DNA of 27,455 bases from Pelargonium nanum (taxonomy: Eukaryota; Streptophyta; Magnoliopsida; Geraniales; Geraniaceae): the NCBI GenBank assembly GCA_036897485.1, contig JAYMTF010000995.1:1-27455 (forward strand). The letters are read 5' to 3'. Of this stretch, positions 1 through 9,997 are shown in pieces. The notes beneath the pieces were generated by a model, which was not told where the DNA came from, did no database searches, and was given only the letters and a program-made list of their open reading frames with translations. Both the position numbers and the translations under genes were made by a program. The first letter of the stretch is position 1, and each line of letters starts with the position of its first letter.

Positions 1-853
1 TACCCTACAACCCAATTACAGTTCAAATGTCACAATTTCTAGGTTGTCTTCAATGAATAAATATTGGATTGCCAAATCTTTTGAAAACCTGAACATATGG
101 ACCAGCCTTCTAAAGATGTGCATATAAATATAGATTGACCCTACCACATTTTTGCTTTGTATACATGCATGATGATCCTTCACAATCATCATTAATGTTT
201 AAGTGACAATTTAGTGTTCACTTGTTTCTTGGCACCTTACCAACCTATAGCTTATGGCCTCTCAAAACTCACCATATACTAGACAACCTTGAAAAGCCAC
301 TTAGGCCTAACTCTTGGGTTTTGATCAATAGTTTATGTGGTTGGAAAACTAGAGTTTTTCGTCCACTTTTTTGAACCATTTTTGGGTGGAAAATGTTGTG
401 GTGGAAATTTAAAAATAATTGTGTGTGGCATGAAGCTTTTGGTGGGTTGTGATGGAGAGATATTGAATGTCTTTAATTATAGGGTTGTTCAACTTTTGGC
501 TTGGACCGGAAAATTAGATTGAATAGAACCGAACTGATTAGATTTAGTCAAAGGTCTAATTTTTTTATTTTGAAATACAATTGCAAATGCACAATCTGGT
601 ATGATTTTGAATCTAAACTAGTCCAATAGAGTTTTAAATTTGAGTTGAAAAGACTTAACCTTAATCTAATATGCAAGCGATCGATGAAAATTTTGGGTTG
701 TGAAGAAAAACTATGGATTAAATGCGAATAGTCCAAAAATCAATATTTTAGTCTAGTTTATGTGATCTGAACCCGTAAAAAATATAGTACTTGGTACAAG
801 TATGCATATCTTTTATATACTAATTTTTGGGAGTATTTTTTTTAATGTTGTAG
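1..853 (+). other. Intron of the WAT1-like gene (5' part outside window)
   Basis: AT-rich sequence without a convincing exon. The first recognisable transporter exon opens at 854 directly after an acceptor (TTGTAG), in the middle of the protein family, so this stretch is read as intron. The missing N-terminal exons are presumed upstream of base 1. The 61-codon ORF at 337-522 resembles nothing I know. Around 487-545 there is a short stretch resembling the decayed dispersed repeats seen elsewhere in the window. Confidence 0.6.
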
Positions 854-2134
854 AATGGAAGTGTTGAGGTTGAAGACAAGATCTGGATTGGCAAAGCTTG
901 TAGGCATATTGATTTGCTTGGCTGGTGCAGCAACTCTTGCCTTGTACAAAGGTCCTCATTTCAGTCTTTGGCACCACCATAAATATGCCAATCATTCACA
1001 GCACCAAACCCATGTCTCTTCTGGAAAAACTTGGATTATGGGTTGCTTCCTCATGATTCTCTCTAACATCTTTTGGGGCTTGTGGCTTGTACTTCAGGTA
1101 ATTTTATATTTAAAGCTTGTTAAATGAAATGGACCATATACCAATATTCATTAATAGAGTGTAATGACATTTGATAAATGGTTTTTGGTTGGTTGAAACA
1201 GGCCTCAGTTCTAAAAAGCTACCCATCAAAGCTTCTATTTACAACAATACAATGCTTTACAAGCTCCATTCAATCTTTTGCAATTGCCATAGCTTTGGTT
1301 AGAGACCCCAATGAATGGAAATTGGGTTGGAATGTCAGAATCCTAGCTGTTGCTTATTGTGTAAGTTCTCTATCCTCTACTCTCTTTTTTCGGTTTAATA
1401 CCATGAGGTGTCTTAAGCGGGTCTGCAAATTCGCGGTTGACACATTTAAGTCATTTAACCACACACAGACTAATCCTCATTCGAAACTTGGTCACAGATT
1501 AAAGTTCTACTCTTTATTTTTATTGGCAATACTATTTTAGTATAGTTCAGCGAGCCGGTTTATTTGAAAATATAATCAATATTTATTTGAAAATAATTTT
1601 AATTAAGTTACTAATTAATACAAAAACTAATTATTTGTGACAGGGAATTGTGGTGACTGGGGTGACATACTATTTGCAAGCATGGGTTATTGAGAAGAAG
1701 GGGCCAGTTTTTTTAGCTATGTCAACACCATTAGCCTTCATAATTACAATTTTCTCCTCAGCAATTTTCTTGGGAGAGAATGTTACTCTTGGAAGGTAAT
1801 TAAATTTTTGCTTAATCCTAAATTGCATTTATTTTTATTCTTTTAAGCTTGAGCCTGGCTTGACTAAAAATTAAATAATAATATATTTTATTGCATATTT
1901 TAATTTAATCTTACTAACCCATTTTTTTTGTAAATATATGTGTTATGATTTTGTAGTATTCTTGGTGGATTGTTGCTTGTTGGTGGGCTATACAGTGTTT
2001 TATGGGGAAAGAGCAGAGAGCAAAGGTTGAATGATGAGAAAAGTGCCACAGTTGCAGCTGAAGTTGACAAAGATTGCTTAGAATTGAAAGACCAAGTGAC
2101 AACAAATAACACTTCTCCAGCATTTTTAGTGTAA
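854..2134 (+). CDS. WAT1-related (nodulin MtN21/EamA) transporter, 5'-partial
   Basis: C-terminal part of a plant drug/metabolite-superfamily permease of the WAT1/UMAMIT group, multi-pass membrane proteins that move auxin, amino acids or related metabolites. Four exons join in frame: 854-1097, 1202-1360, 1644-1795 and 1957-2134 (TAA). All have GT/AG borders and matching phases (0, 0, 2). The order of motifs fits the family: MEVLRLKTRSGLAK then a helix (GILICLAGAATLALY), a charged His-rich loop, WIMGCFLMILSNIFWGLWLV, then the second EamA domain with SYPSKLLFTTIQCF, YYLQAWVIEKKGPVFLAMSTPLAFIITIF and LGGLLLVGGLYSVLWGK. The tail after WGK is hydrophilic, as usual. About 243 codons are visible; family members usually have 350-400, so the first EamA half is missing. 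The substrate cannot be told from sequence. Confidence 0.9.
1380..1540. repeat. Possible decayed dispersed element inside WAT1-like intron
   Basis: This part of the 1361-1643 intron carries the segment 1421-1490 (gcgggtctgcaaattcgcgg, followed by gacacatttaag). It resembles the common plant non-autonomous repeats rich in cgtgtc/gacac words that also occur near 17340 and 18340. The resemblance is weak and no terminal repeats were found. Confidence 0.25.
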
Positions 2135-3027
2135 TTTGATTAGATATTAACCAGTGTATTGTTTAGTAATTATTATTTATTTGTTTGTAATGAATAGCTT
2201 CGAGCTTATAATAGTTGGCAATTTGATTTTGAATGCTTGGTCATTCGAAATTTAATTTTTCTATTTTGACGAGTTTGGATTATGTGAAATAGATCCTATT
2301 AAATTTTTGTATAGTTTGAAATAGTTTATTCAGTATTTAACAGAGACTCAAATATCTCTTACCTATAAGGTAGCTATAATCTACTTGCTCCGAATATGTT
2401 AAACAAAATGACTTTTTCGATCAAGGACGTTAATGAACATTACAAAATCCGTTATGTTTTCATTCCTAACCGAGTCAATCAAATCGACACATGATTGTAA
2501 AAAGAAAAAAATTAATGAAATTTGGAACCCGCACCCCTTGTTGCTCGACCTCAGATTAAGTTTTCAACTCAAACTCCCAAAATTTGTGTAGTCAACTATA
2601 TTACATAGTTAAATCAAAATTATTTAAATCAAATTTTAAAGATTCAAATTTTAAAGTTCATGGTGACAAGTGAGCTTAATGAAATTGTAAATTATCCTCA
2701 AAATTAGGATCATGTCTCGATGTCAAAATAAAGATGATCAAAATCCTTCACAAAAAGAAGTACGATGATATATAAAAAATTGTTTCATTTTTTCAAACCC
2801 AAAATTGTAATACTGTACTCCAACGGTAAAATCGGTAGATTGGAACCATAAACTTAGGTTCTAAGATAAAATCAGCAATTAATGTAAAAGATACGAGGAA
2901 AAAAGAAATCAAACAAACCGTGTATTAAATATGGAAAAAGAAATAATTTGCCAATTCCGAAAAAATATTATTTACAATCTCTTAATTACCAAAAATCCAT
3001 CAACTCATCACTAAAATCTCTCTAATT
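2135..3027. other. Intergenic, no gene seen
   Basis: Between the transporter stop codon and the MADS-box promoter. AT-rich, with no ORF or RNA gene that I can support. The first few hundred bases are presumably the transporter 3' UTR. The stretch 2520-2600 has a slightly higher GC content but no recognisable element. Confidence 0.6.
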
Positions 3028-3042
3028 TTATAAATAAATAAA
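3028..3042 (+). promoter_or_regulatory. TATA-like element of the MADS-box gene
   Basis: The run tataaataaataaat lies about 90-100 bases upstream of the proposed leader splice donor (3136/3137). This would place transcription start near 3060-3070, followed by a short AC-rich leader. Consensus match only. Confidence 0.4.
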
Positions 3043-3136
3043 TAATATAAGTCTCTTCTTTTATAATCAAACAAGACACCATAACACTTTTTCTTTCATT
3101 TGTTTTCCACCATTAAAGCAAAGCTAAAGCTCAAAG

Positions 3137-3927
3137 GTAACTTTCTTTCTCTTTTCGAGCTAGAAATAATATTGAGTCATTTGATTCTTTTACTATTGGA
3201 GTATAGAATTATAATTTAACCATCAACTAAACTCGTTATCTCCGACGCCAATGTGAGTTTACGATTCAATTGATAATCTAGTATCATGCATGTTTGAATG
3301 TATCTCTTTCAATTTATCGTTTTTTCGCGTAAGAATTACTTTTAAGAATTTTGTAAGAATATTGATATATGAAACTATAATTGAACCATTAGCTAAGCTA
3401 CTAGTATCAATGTAAGTTTCTAGCTAAATCGATTGTCTAATATCTTGTTTATTCAAACCATGTTTATGCATGTGAATTAACTCTAGGAATTTTGTTATTT
3501 TATGTGTGAATAGTAAATATATTATCCATTTGTTAGAATAAAGAGAAAATAAACTATATTTGAACCATCGGCTATAAGCTCGTTAATCCTAACATTGTCG
3601 TAGGTTTCTAGTTAAATCGATCATATAATATATCTTGCGGATTCAAATAATGTTTATGCATGTGAATTAGCTCTATAGGATTTTTGCTATTTTATGTGTG
3701 AATAGTAAATATGTTATTCATTTATTAGAATAACAATATATGAAACTATAATTGAACCATCAACTGAGCTCGTTAACCCTAACATCAGTATAAGTTTATA
3801 GTGAAATCGATCAAATAATATCAAGCAGATTCGAACAATGTACTTTCTTTGTTTATCATTTCATATACTTGTTATGATTTTAGAGTTTTGTTTATTTTAT
3901 GTGAAACTAAGTTCATTTTTGCTATAG
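3137..3927 (+). repeat. Leader intron of the MADS gene made of ~180-bp diverged repeats
   Basis: A 5' UTR intron is inferred from the donor CAAAG/GTAACT (3136/3137) and the acceptor GCTATAG (ends 3927), 11 bases before the MADS start codon. Inside, about four diverged tandem copies of a roughly 160-195-bp unit begin near 3195, 3355, 3533 and 3726. Each has an 'ataattgaaccatc..ct..gctcgtt' block, then 'gtaagttt..ta.t.aaatcgat', then a 'tatc..gattcaaa..atg' block. The first three copies carry TGCATG (near 3287, 3469 and 3658), the RY core; the first is a full CATGCATG. Copies share roughly two thirds to three quarters of positions by eye. Confidence 0.65.
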
Positions 3928-3938
3928 ATCAAAGAGAC

Positions 3939-5273
3939 ATGGGTCGTGCAAAGCTTCCATTAGTGCCAATAACAAAGGAACGGTCCAAGAAAATAACGTA
4001 CCAAAAAAGAAAAGCCGGTTTGTTCAAGAAAGCCTATGAGTTCTCAACCCTATGTGGTGTCGATGCATGTGTTATAGCCTACGGACCTCAGCCCAAAAAG
4101 AGCCACCGCCCGGCTCCGGTGGAGACTTGGCCGGAGAACCCGGAAGAGGTCCGGCGGATCATCAACAAATCGACCTGTTCTAATGGCAAGAACAGTCAAG
4201 ACTTGTCCCATTTTTTCGTGCACCGGAAGAGGAAAATTGATAGGGAGATCTTGAAGCAGCGCAAGAAGAATTGGAGCTTGGAGTACACAACTTGGGACGG
4301 TCGATTCGATGCAATGCCGGAAAATGATTTGAGGAGGGTTTTAGGGATCGTCGAGGGGAGGCTTGAGGCGGCGGCGAGGATGAAGGCGATGAAGATCGGG
4401 GAGATTGAATTGGCCAATTTGAATAAAATGATCAATGCGAGGGGATTTGATGGCGTTGCGCGATTCGGGTATGTCCCGTCTTTGAATTGTTTTAATAATT
4501 TGGAGTTCTATAATATGCACCCGGGCCCTCGTCCTTTTCAGGACGAGGACGAGGGGGAGGAATTGAATGACGTGCAAATAAAACCAATACAATACGTGCC
4601 ATCTCAAGAGCAGGCTCATGAGCTGGACGTGGTCGCTGGTTTCAATCCTCATACTTATCTTTTCAAAAGAGACGAATTTACTTCTCTTCTTGAAAATGGC
4701 GGCGGTAGCGGCGGTGGTGGTTGTGATAGTAAAGATGTTTTAGCCTCCTCTAATGACAATAGCTTCCTTGATGGTGGTGGTGGTGGTCGGGTTATGGCCT
4801 CCTTTGGCAATAGCTTTCAGTACTATGTCACTTCTCTACTTGGTGGTGGTGGTGGTCAGGCTGAGGCCTCCTCTAGTACTAGCAATGGCAATAGCTTTCA
4901 GTACTATATTACTCCATTACTTGGTGACAGTGGTGGTGGTCATGAGGCTGTGGCCTCCTCTAGTACAAGCAATAGCTTTCAGTACTATACTCCTGTACTT
5001 GGTACAGGCAGTGGTGAAACCTGCAACAAATTTCAGTACTATAATACTGCTCCTGTACTTGGTGGCAGTGGTGGTGGTGGTGAGGATGTGGCTGTGGCCT
5101 CCTCCATTAATGGCAATAGCTTTCAGTACTACACTCCTGTACTTGGTGGTGGTGGTGGTGATGATGTTTGCTCCAATGGAAACAGCTTTCAGTATCAAAT
5201 TGCACCATCAAATGACTTGCTTCACTATGAAAATATGCTTGAACATGCCATGTTCAACCAAGAGGGTCAATAA
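3939..5273 (+). CDS. Type I MADS-box protein with Gly-rich SFQYY repeats
   Basis: A 444-aa nuclear DNA-binding protein encoded by one uninterrupted coding exon, as is typical of type I MADS genes. The start is set by MGRAKLPLVPI at 3939; the upstream in-frame ATG at 3849 would add residues coded by leader-intron sequence. The MADS domain is residues 1-50 (KITYQKRKAGLFKKAYEFST then LCGVDACVIAYGP), followed by a WPENPEEVRRIIN stretch typical of M-beta-like proteins of the AGL103/AGL82 kind. No K-box is seen. A basic region (HRKRKIDREILKQRKK) and a helical segment to about residue 170 follow. From residue 291 to 420 six copies of N(S/K)FQY alternate with runs of Gly. Family members act in female gametophyte and endosperm development, usually as heterodimers; a role here is inference. 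The M-beta assignment, rather than M-gamma, is tentative. Confidence 0.92.
   Translation: MGRAKLPLVPITKERSKKITYQKRKAGLFKKAYEFSTLCGVDACVIAYGPQPKKSHRPAPVETWPENPEEVRRIINKSTCSNGKNSQDLSHFFVHRKRKIDREILKQRKKNWSLEYTTWDGRFDAMPENDLRRVLGIVEGRLEAAARMKAMKIGEIELANLNKMINARGFDGVARFGYVPSLNCFNNLEFYNMHPGPRPFQDEDEGEELNDVQIKPIQYVPSQEQAHELDVVAGFNPHTYLFKRDEFTSLLENGGGSGGGGCDSKDVLASSNDNSFLDGGGGGRVMASFGNSFQYYVTSLLGGGGGQAEASSSTSNGNSFQYYITPLLGDSGGGHEAVASSSTSNSFQYYTPVLGTGSGETCNKFQYYNTAPVLGGSGGGGEDVAVASSINGNSFQYYTPVLGGGGGDDVCSNGNSFQYQIAPSNDLLHYENMLEHAMFNQEGQ
4700..5195 (+). repeat. Coding tandem repeat: GGT-rich blocks plus SFQYY motif
   Basis: In the 3' part of the MADS coding exon, a degenerate unit of roughly 55-90 bases recurs. 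It has aatagctttcagtactat (N-S-F-Q-Y-Y), then a ccTGTACTTGG-like segment (PVLG), a ggt microsatellite run coding 3-6 glycines, and gcctcctc (A-S-S). Motif copies start near 4809, 4893, 4971, 5025, 5115 and 5181. Unit length differs between copies but the frame is kept. This fits replication slippage with selection for frame. Confidence 0.85.
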
Positions 5274-6229
5274 TGATTATTCATAAGAAGGTTTTATGAG
5301 GTTTTGTATTTACATGTTAATTTAGTATAAGCTTGTTGAGACTTGGTTTAATTTTTTGATTTAATGTCATTTTTAGCTTTTGGATTTGTGATTAAATTTC
5401 ATATTAATTAGTTTTTACTACTAATTTATGTATTATAATTTTTTAAAATAATTTATGTATTATAATTTGTAATACATATTTTAATGCTAATGCTTTGGAG
5501 CTAATATTATTTATGGATATTTATTAGGGCTTGTTGTTGCATATATAACCATATACATGTTTAAATATAAATTGTAGCGTAAGAAATGAGATCATTTAAG
5601 TGCTATTTAAAATGGCTGATTAATTATATATAATTACCATATAGCTATAAATAAATTGGAAGACAAAATAATATTTTATTGATTGATGTCACCGTAAGCA
5701 AGTTGATCCAATGTTTGATTATTTCTTGATCACTCGTTGAGACGAGATGGTTGTCCATTTATATGTCTACTTGTGCATTTAGCTTTTACAATAGAATTGT
5801 TGGTTTTTTTATCAATAATTTCAATCATTATCAACAAATCATATTTATTTAGTCAAATTGTTTGGAATGTCTTTTGTTTCTGAACAAGGAAGAGAAAGAT
5901 TCTAGGAAAGCCATTTTATAAACAAGAAGTAGAGAAGCTACCAACCCATCAAGATCATGACAAAAATCACAATCAATTTCCTCAATTAAATAAAAGATTT
6001 TATCATATAAATATTGGGGACCAATTCTCCTAGCTAATAGTCTAATACATAATACAAAAATAAATGCACAAAAAATACTGTTGTTATAAAGTCAACTTGA
6101 GTAGCTATGAGCTACAAAAACCCAACTTCAATGCCAATATTCACACAAACAAATCATCCAACATAGTTTTGAGATTGAAGAGAAGAAACTGCAAAAACTC
6201 ATAAAAATTGCAGTGATCATAGTCCATAG
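5274..6229. other. Intergenic, MADS 3' UTR and AT-rich sequence
   Basis: No gene is seen. The first 150-300 bases are the likely 3' UTR, with several AATAAA-like and TTTGTAAT-like words. Around 5405-5470 the words tttatgtattataattt are repeated. A TATA-like catataaatattgg at about 6005 could serve the small ORF that follows, but this is weak. Confidence 0.5.
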
Positions 6230-6367
6230 ATGGCTAAGTGGAGCGTAGAATCGAAGGATGATGATTTGAATCTCAAGCCTGTTTTTATCGTTATTATTAT
6301 TATTTTACTTTTTATGATCGTCTGCTCGCCTCCTCAACGACGCATTGTCATTTATCGTTGCTATTGA
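6230..6367 (+). CDS. Possible small ORF, 45-aa single-pass membrane peptide
   Basis: The ATG sits in a good plant context (tagATGGCT) and opens a 45-codon frame ending in TGA. The N-terminus is hydrophilic and acidic (MAKWSVESKDDDLNLKP). It is followed by a strong hydrophobic helix of about 15 residues (VFIVIIIILLFMIVC), then SPPQRR and a short basic/aromatic tail (IVIYRCY). This layout, hydrophilic head, one membrane span and short basic tail, is that of a small membrane peptide. The preceding 100 bases are A/C-rich like a plant leader. I do not recognise a family. A chance ORF is quite possible because part of the helix comes from an att microsatellite. Confidence 0.33.
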   Translation: MAKWSVESKDDDLNLKPVFIVIIIILLFMIVCSPPQRRIVIYRCY

Positions 6368-7648
6368 TCCATAGAGGTATTGGTGCTTGCTTGATAGACC
6401 GGTGGTTCATACATTATTGGTTTATTCATTATGGCTCTGTCTCCTTGTAATATTCCCATCATTTGTCTTTCACATGGTTTCATTTTTGTGCCATAATTAA
6501 CATTCCTATGTATTATTTGGTTCAATATGCTATTTTTGGTGATGATTAGGCTATTATAATTTGACCATAATCTCCTTTAACTACATTTAATACAAGTTGA
6601 TGTTACTCGAAAAATTAAGCAGACACATTACAACTATATACCTTTTCATTCGACAAATACCGTCTACTTTTAGAAATTAAAATTTATAAAGAAAATGATC
6701 AACAATTACACTGGGGCAAAAGTAATTTTCTTTCATATTATTTGTAATTATTTGTTTGATTTGAGAGAAAGTAGTGACAAAATTTATAATAACGAATTAG
6801 TTATTCAACTAGAAAATCTAGATCAAGATTGACTCATCAATTCCTAATGATTGAATCTTCGACGAATGAAAAAATGTCCACATAATTATTTTGCTAAGAC
6901 TCGATCAACTAAAAAGAAGAAAATCACATCATTACAATTTCATTAAGTTTAATGAGACACACGTATAAGTTAATTCTAACAAGATATCTTAGGTTAGTGG
7001 TAGCTGATATTTTCTTACTCAAGCCCGTGATCTCAATTTTGTAAATTAATTGTCTTATTGTTTCTGACACCCACCCATCATGATAGCTTGGGTTAGAAAT
7101 GTGACCTAATGCACGAGACTTTCATTATTAATATTGTGAGGTCTAGAGAAGACCAATACTCGAACGAGTCACCGGTTGGACTTAGCTAGCTCAACTCGGC
7201 CGTGCACTACGCCAACTGTACGTGAGCCTCATCTGCTCACCATTCAGCTCGCGCCACGTCATCAGGTGCACACTTCCTTCCCTACCCGCGCCACACCAGT
7301 TTAACTGTGGTATCGTCCGGTCCAACCGGTCCAACCAACCCGATTAGTCTAATTTGGACTAATTTACCCTTTTAACCCTATTCCATTCCAAATAACAGAA
7401 AATCATGTGCATCAGTAAAAAAAAAAAGGTTAACAAACTCAGGTTAATGAATAGAAAAGAATTATGATACTGAACAAAGCAATTGAAACACAAGTCCTCC
7501 TGTCTCACACAACAGATACAGCCTATAGAACAAAGGAACAATTACTCTAAAAATTTACTTCAACAACCTATCCAACTGAACAAGAACATACATACACATA
7601 TACATATATATGATCTTTTCTGGGTGATACCAAATCTTCTCAGCCTCT
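6368..7648. other. Intergenic, no gene; GC-richer block near 7180-7350
   Basis: No coding region is seen. The segment 7170-7350 is markedly richer in GC than its surroundings and holds a gccacgtcatc word (G-box/ABRE core ACGT) and a repeated ccggtccaacc word. It lies downstream of the minus-strand gene ending at 7649. It may belong to a regulatory region or a decayed element; I cannot tell which. The stretch 7360-7648 is the probable 3' UTR of that gene. Confidence 0.5.
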
Positions 7649-9997
7649 CTACCTATTATTCTCTGTTTTCTCAGATATTATGTTGCTTTCAGTCTTTGTC
7701 ATAGCTTCTTGAATTGTACTCTCTGTCTCTACTTTCGCCTTCCCGTTGTTTTCGATCTTCATAGCCTCGGGGAAGGACCTTTCTGGCTCCATCTCCGCCT
7801 TCCCGTTGCTCTCGATCTTCGTGTCTATGGCGGGTTCTTCCATAGCTTTATCGACTTGTGATTGTATAAAATCCGGGAGGAGAACAGCATTTTCCTTAGC
7901 TACATTCTTTGTTGGGGACTTTTGTGCAGCATCAACAAAAATTTGAGTACTTGCTGGTGCAGCTTCAATGACTGCTTTGTCCACAACCATCTTATCATAA
8001 GCATCAACAAAATCTAGGGATGGTTGTCTGCTTGATTGATCTATGGTTTCAATCTTTGGGGGCGGGTTTGAATCTTGGGATGCAAGGTTCGGTTTGGACT
8101 CCGATTTCTTGATCTGATCAGGCTGTTTTGACAATGGCGAGGCGGGTTTTGACAGATGACGAGGGGGTGTGCTGGTCTCGAATATCGAACGCTTGGCTTG
8201 GAATTCTGGTGATGATCCTGAGAAAGATTGTATCTGAGTCTCGGATTTCGAGTGCTTCATTGTAGAAACCTTGTCAATCATTGGCGACGAGTGTTTCTTG
8301 GACGGTTTCTTGATTTCAGGTTGTGAAGGCTTTTCGGGTTTTTCGGGTTCTTGCACCACTTCTGGTACCTCAGGCATGGATGGGGACTTGTTTTTGCTTT
8401 TGGTTTCGGGTGGTTCGGGTTCAGGTTTAGGTTCGGGTTCGGGTTCTGATTTCTCGGGCTGTCTTGGGACTTCTTTGACTTCAAGTTCGGGGAACTTGAT
8501 CTCGGGCTCAATTGTGGACTTCTCGGTTTCTGGTGGATCTACAAATTCGAGAAGCTTAGTGTCCGTGTCCTCGGGAGGCATTGGAGGCATAGGAGATATG
8601 TCGGGTGGCAATGATATCATTTCTCGTTTTGCTGTCTCGGACAGCGCCTTAGCTTTGGACTCTAGAAGCTTGATCTCGGATTCTAGAAGCTTCATTTCGG
8701 TTTCTTTGGTGGGGACTATGGTTTCCACTGGTTCTTGCTTCTTTGTGTAGGATGTTGTTCCTAGTTCCATCCTGGTTTCGGGTTCTTTAGGAGACTTTTC
8801 GTGAGTCTTTACTGGTTCGGGTTTCAGCGACTCCAGCTCGAGATCAGATCTCTGCTGAGGCTTCTCGGATTGCGTAGGTTCTTGTCTCGCTGATTCGGAT
8901 ATTGCATTGAAGTTTTCTGCTGAATCCATGTCATCTTCATTCTACAAGAACATGGAAACAAATAGCAAATAAGCCTACATTAGATATTGAAACTTTCCAA
9001 TCAACTTGTTTTGGTTATACATATTGAAAAAAAAATAGGGAAAATATCCTAAAATCCATAGAAATAAGCCAAAACAAATATCCAAATGTCTTAGAATATA
9101 TGTAAGCAAACTAAAACAAATGACCAAACCCATGTAGCAAATAGCTAGATCCTTCAGGGACATTTCATCAAACAAATAATGGGCATTAACCAAAACCAAG
9201 TTTTTGGCTCTAAAAATTTCAGAAACTGAGTGAAATAATCATCCTAGATATTGAAATTTAACTATTAACTTGTTTTGATTAAAAACATTGAAATTAAAAG
9301 TGGGAAAATATCCTAAAATCCATATAAACAGAGACCAAAGCAAATGACCAAACTCATATAGCATACAACTACATTCCTTAACAGACATTTCATCAAACAC
9401 ATAGTGCCAATTTCCAAAAACACAGTTTTTGGCTCCAAAAACTTCAGAAATTGAAATTTACCAATGCAAATAGCTAGATTCTTTAAGAAACATTTCATCA
9501 AACACATTGTGGTCATTATCCAAAGAAGCACAGTTTTTGCCTCCAAAAACTGAGTCAAATACCAAACCCAAATATTGAAATTTACCAATCAACTTGCTTT
9601 GATTATAAACAAACCTAATCATGACCAAACCCATAGAGACATTTCATCAAACACATGGGCATTAACCAAAACACATCTTTTATCTCCAAAAATCAACCAA
9701 GCAAATAAACAAACCAACCTCTCTAAACAAGATCTTGAGCGATCTCCTCTTACTTCCCTGCTCATCAGCCCGACTAATCGCATCGCCACCCTCCACAACA
9801 GCCTCCTTCTTCGGCGTCGCAGCAGCACTATCCGCCGCCGCCTGCTGCTGCGCAGCGGCCTGCTTGCGCGCCGGAGAGCCGGCGAGAGGGTTGATCAGCG
9901 AGCGAGCCACCCTGCTGCGAGCGGAGGAGGTGTGAGCTGGAGCCCGGGAAGGAGCGTCCTCGCTCTTCACCTTGGGCTTGCTCGCACAAGCACCCAT
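7649..9997 (-). CDS. MGAC-type lipid-anchored, Pro/Glu/Lys-rich disordered protein
   Basis: Two exons on the minus strand: 9997-9719 (93 codons, MGACASKPK to KILFRE) and 8941-7649 (430 codons plus stop). They join in phase 0 with donor AGAGAG/GTTGGT and acceptor TTCTTGTAG, giving 523 residues. The start MGAC-A-S-K fits N-myristoylation at Gly2 with palmitoylation of Cys4, so plasma-membrane attachment is expected. Residues 15-75 are Ala/Arg/Ser-rich. The rest is low complexity: Pro-Glu-Lys repeats (PEPEPKPEPEPPETK), many Ser-Pro/Thr-Pro sites, and near the C-terminus a repeated ES(or N)NGKAEMEPERSFPEAMK-like unit of about 22 residues. No folded domain is visible. The function is unknown to me; membrane scaffold is only inference. 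ORFs on other frames here are shadows of the biased composition. Confidence 0.8.
8942..9718. repeat. Intron with diverged tandem repeats (~265-bp unit)
   Basis: The single intron of the MGAC gene is largely built from repeated segments. A 'gatattgaaa.tt..caatcaacttg.tttgatta' block occurs near 8983, 9246 and 9571. A 'gggaaaatatcctaaaatcc' block occurs at 9038 and 9301. An 'agacatttcatcaaacacat..tgg.cattaaccaaa' block followed by 'cagtttttggctccaaaaac' occurs near 9158, 9384, 9492 and 9640. The order is kept in parts, so this looks like old tandem duplication with internal losses. Confidence 0.65.

Noticed and set aside
1-853. Missing N-terminal WAT1 exons
   Set aside because: I searched for a segment coding the family's ...PA.TF... 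helix before the 854 acceptor and found none in any frame.
3849-3938. Upstream in-frame ATG that would extend the MADS protein by 30 residues
   Set aside because: The extension is AT-rich, lies in the last repeat unit of the proposed leader intron, and precedes a good acceptor at 3927; the MADS domain normally starts at MGR.
4753-5286. Long ORF in another frame of the MADS exon (Val/Leu-rich)
   Set aside because: It is a shadow of the ggt repeats read out of frame.
6960-7150. Possible tRNA or SINE head (ggttagtggtagctg ... cccgtgatctcaa)
   Set aside because: No acceptor stem or T-loop pairing could be drawn and the box-B match is poor.
8271-8750. Ser/Gly-rich ORF on the plus strand
   Set aside because: It is the antisense of the Pro/Glu-rich part of the MGAC protein.
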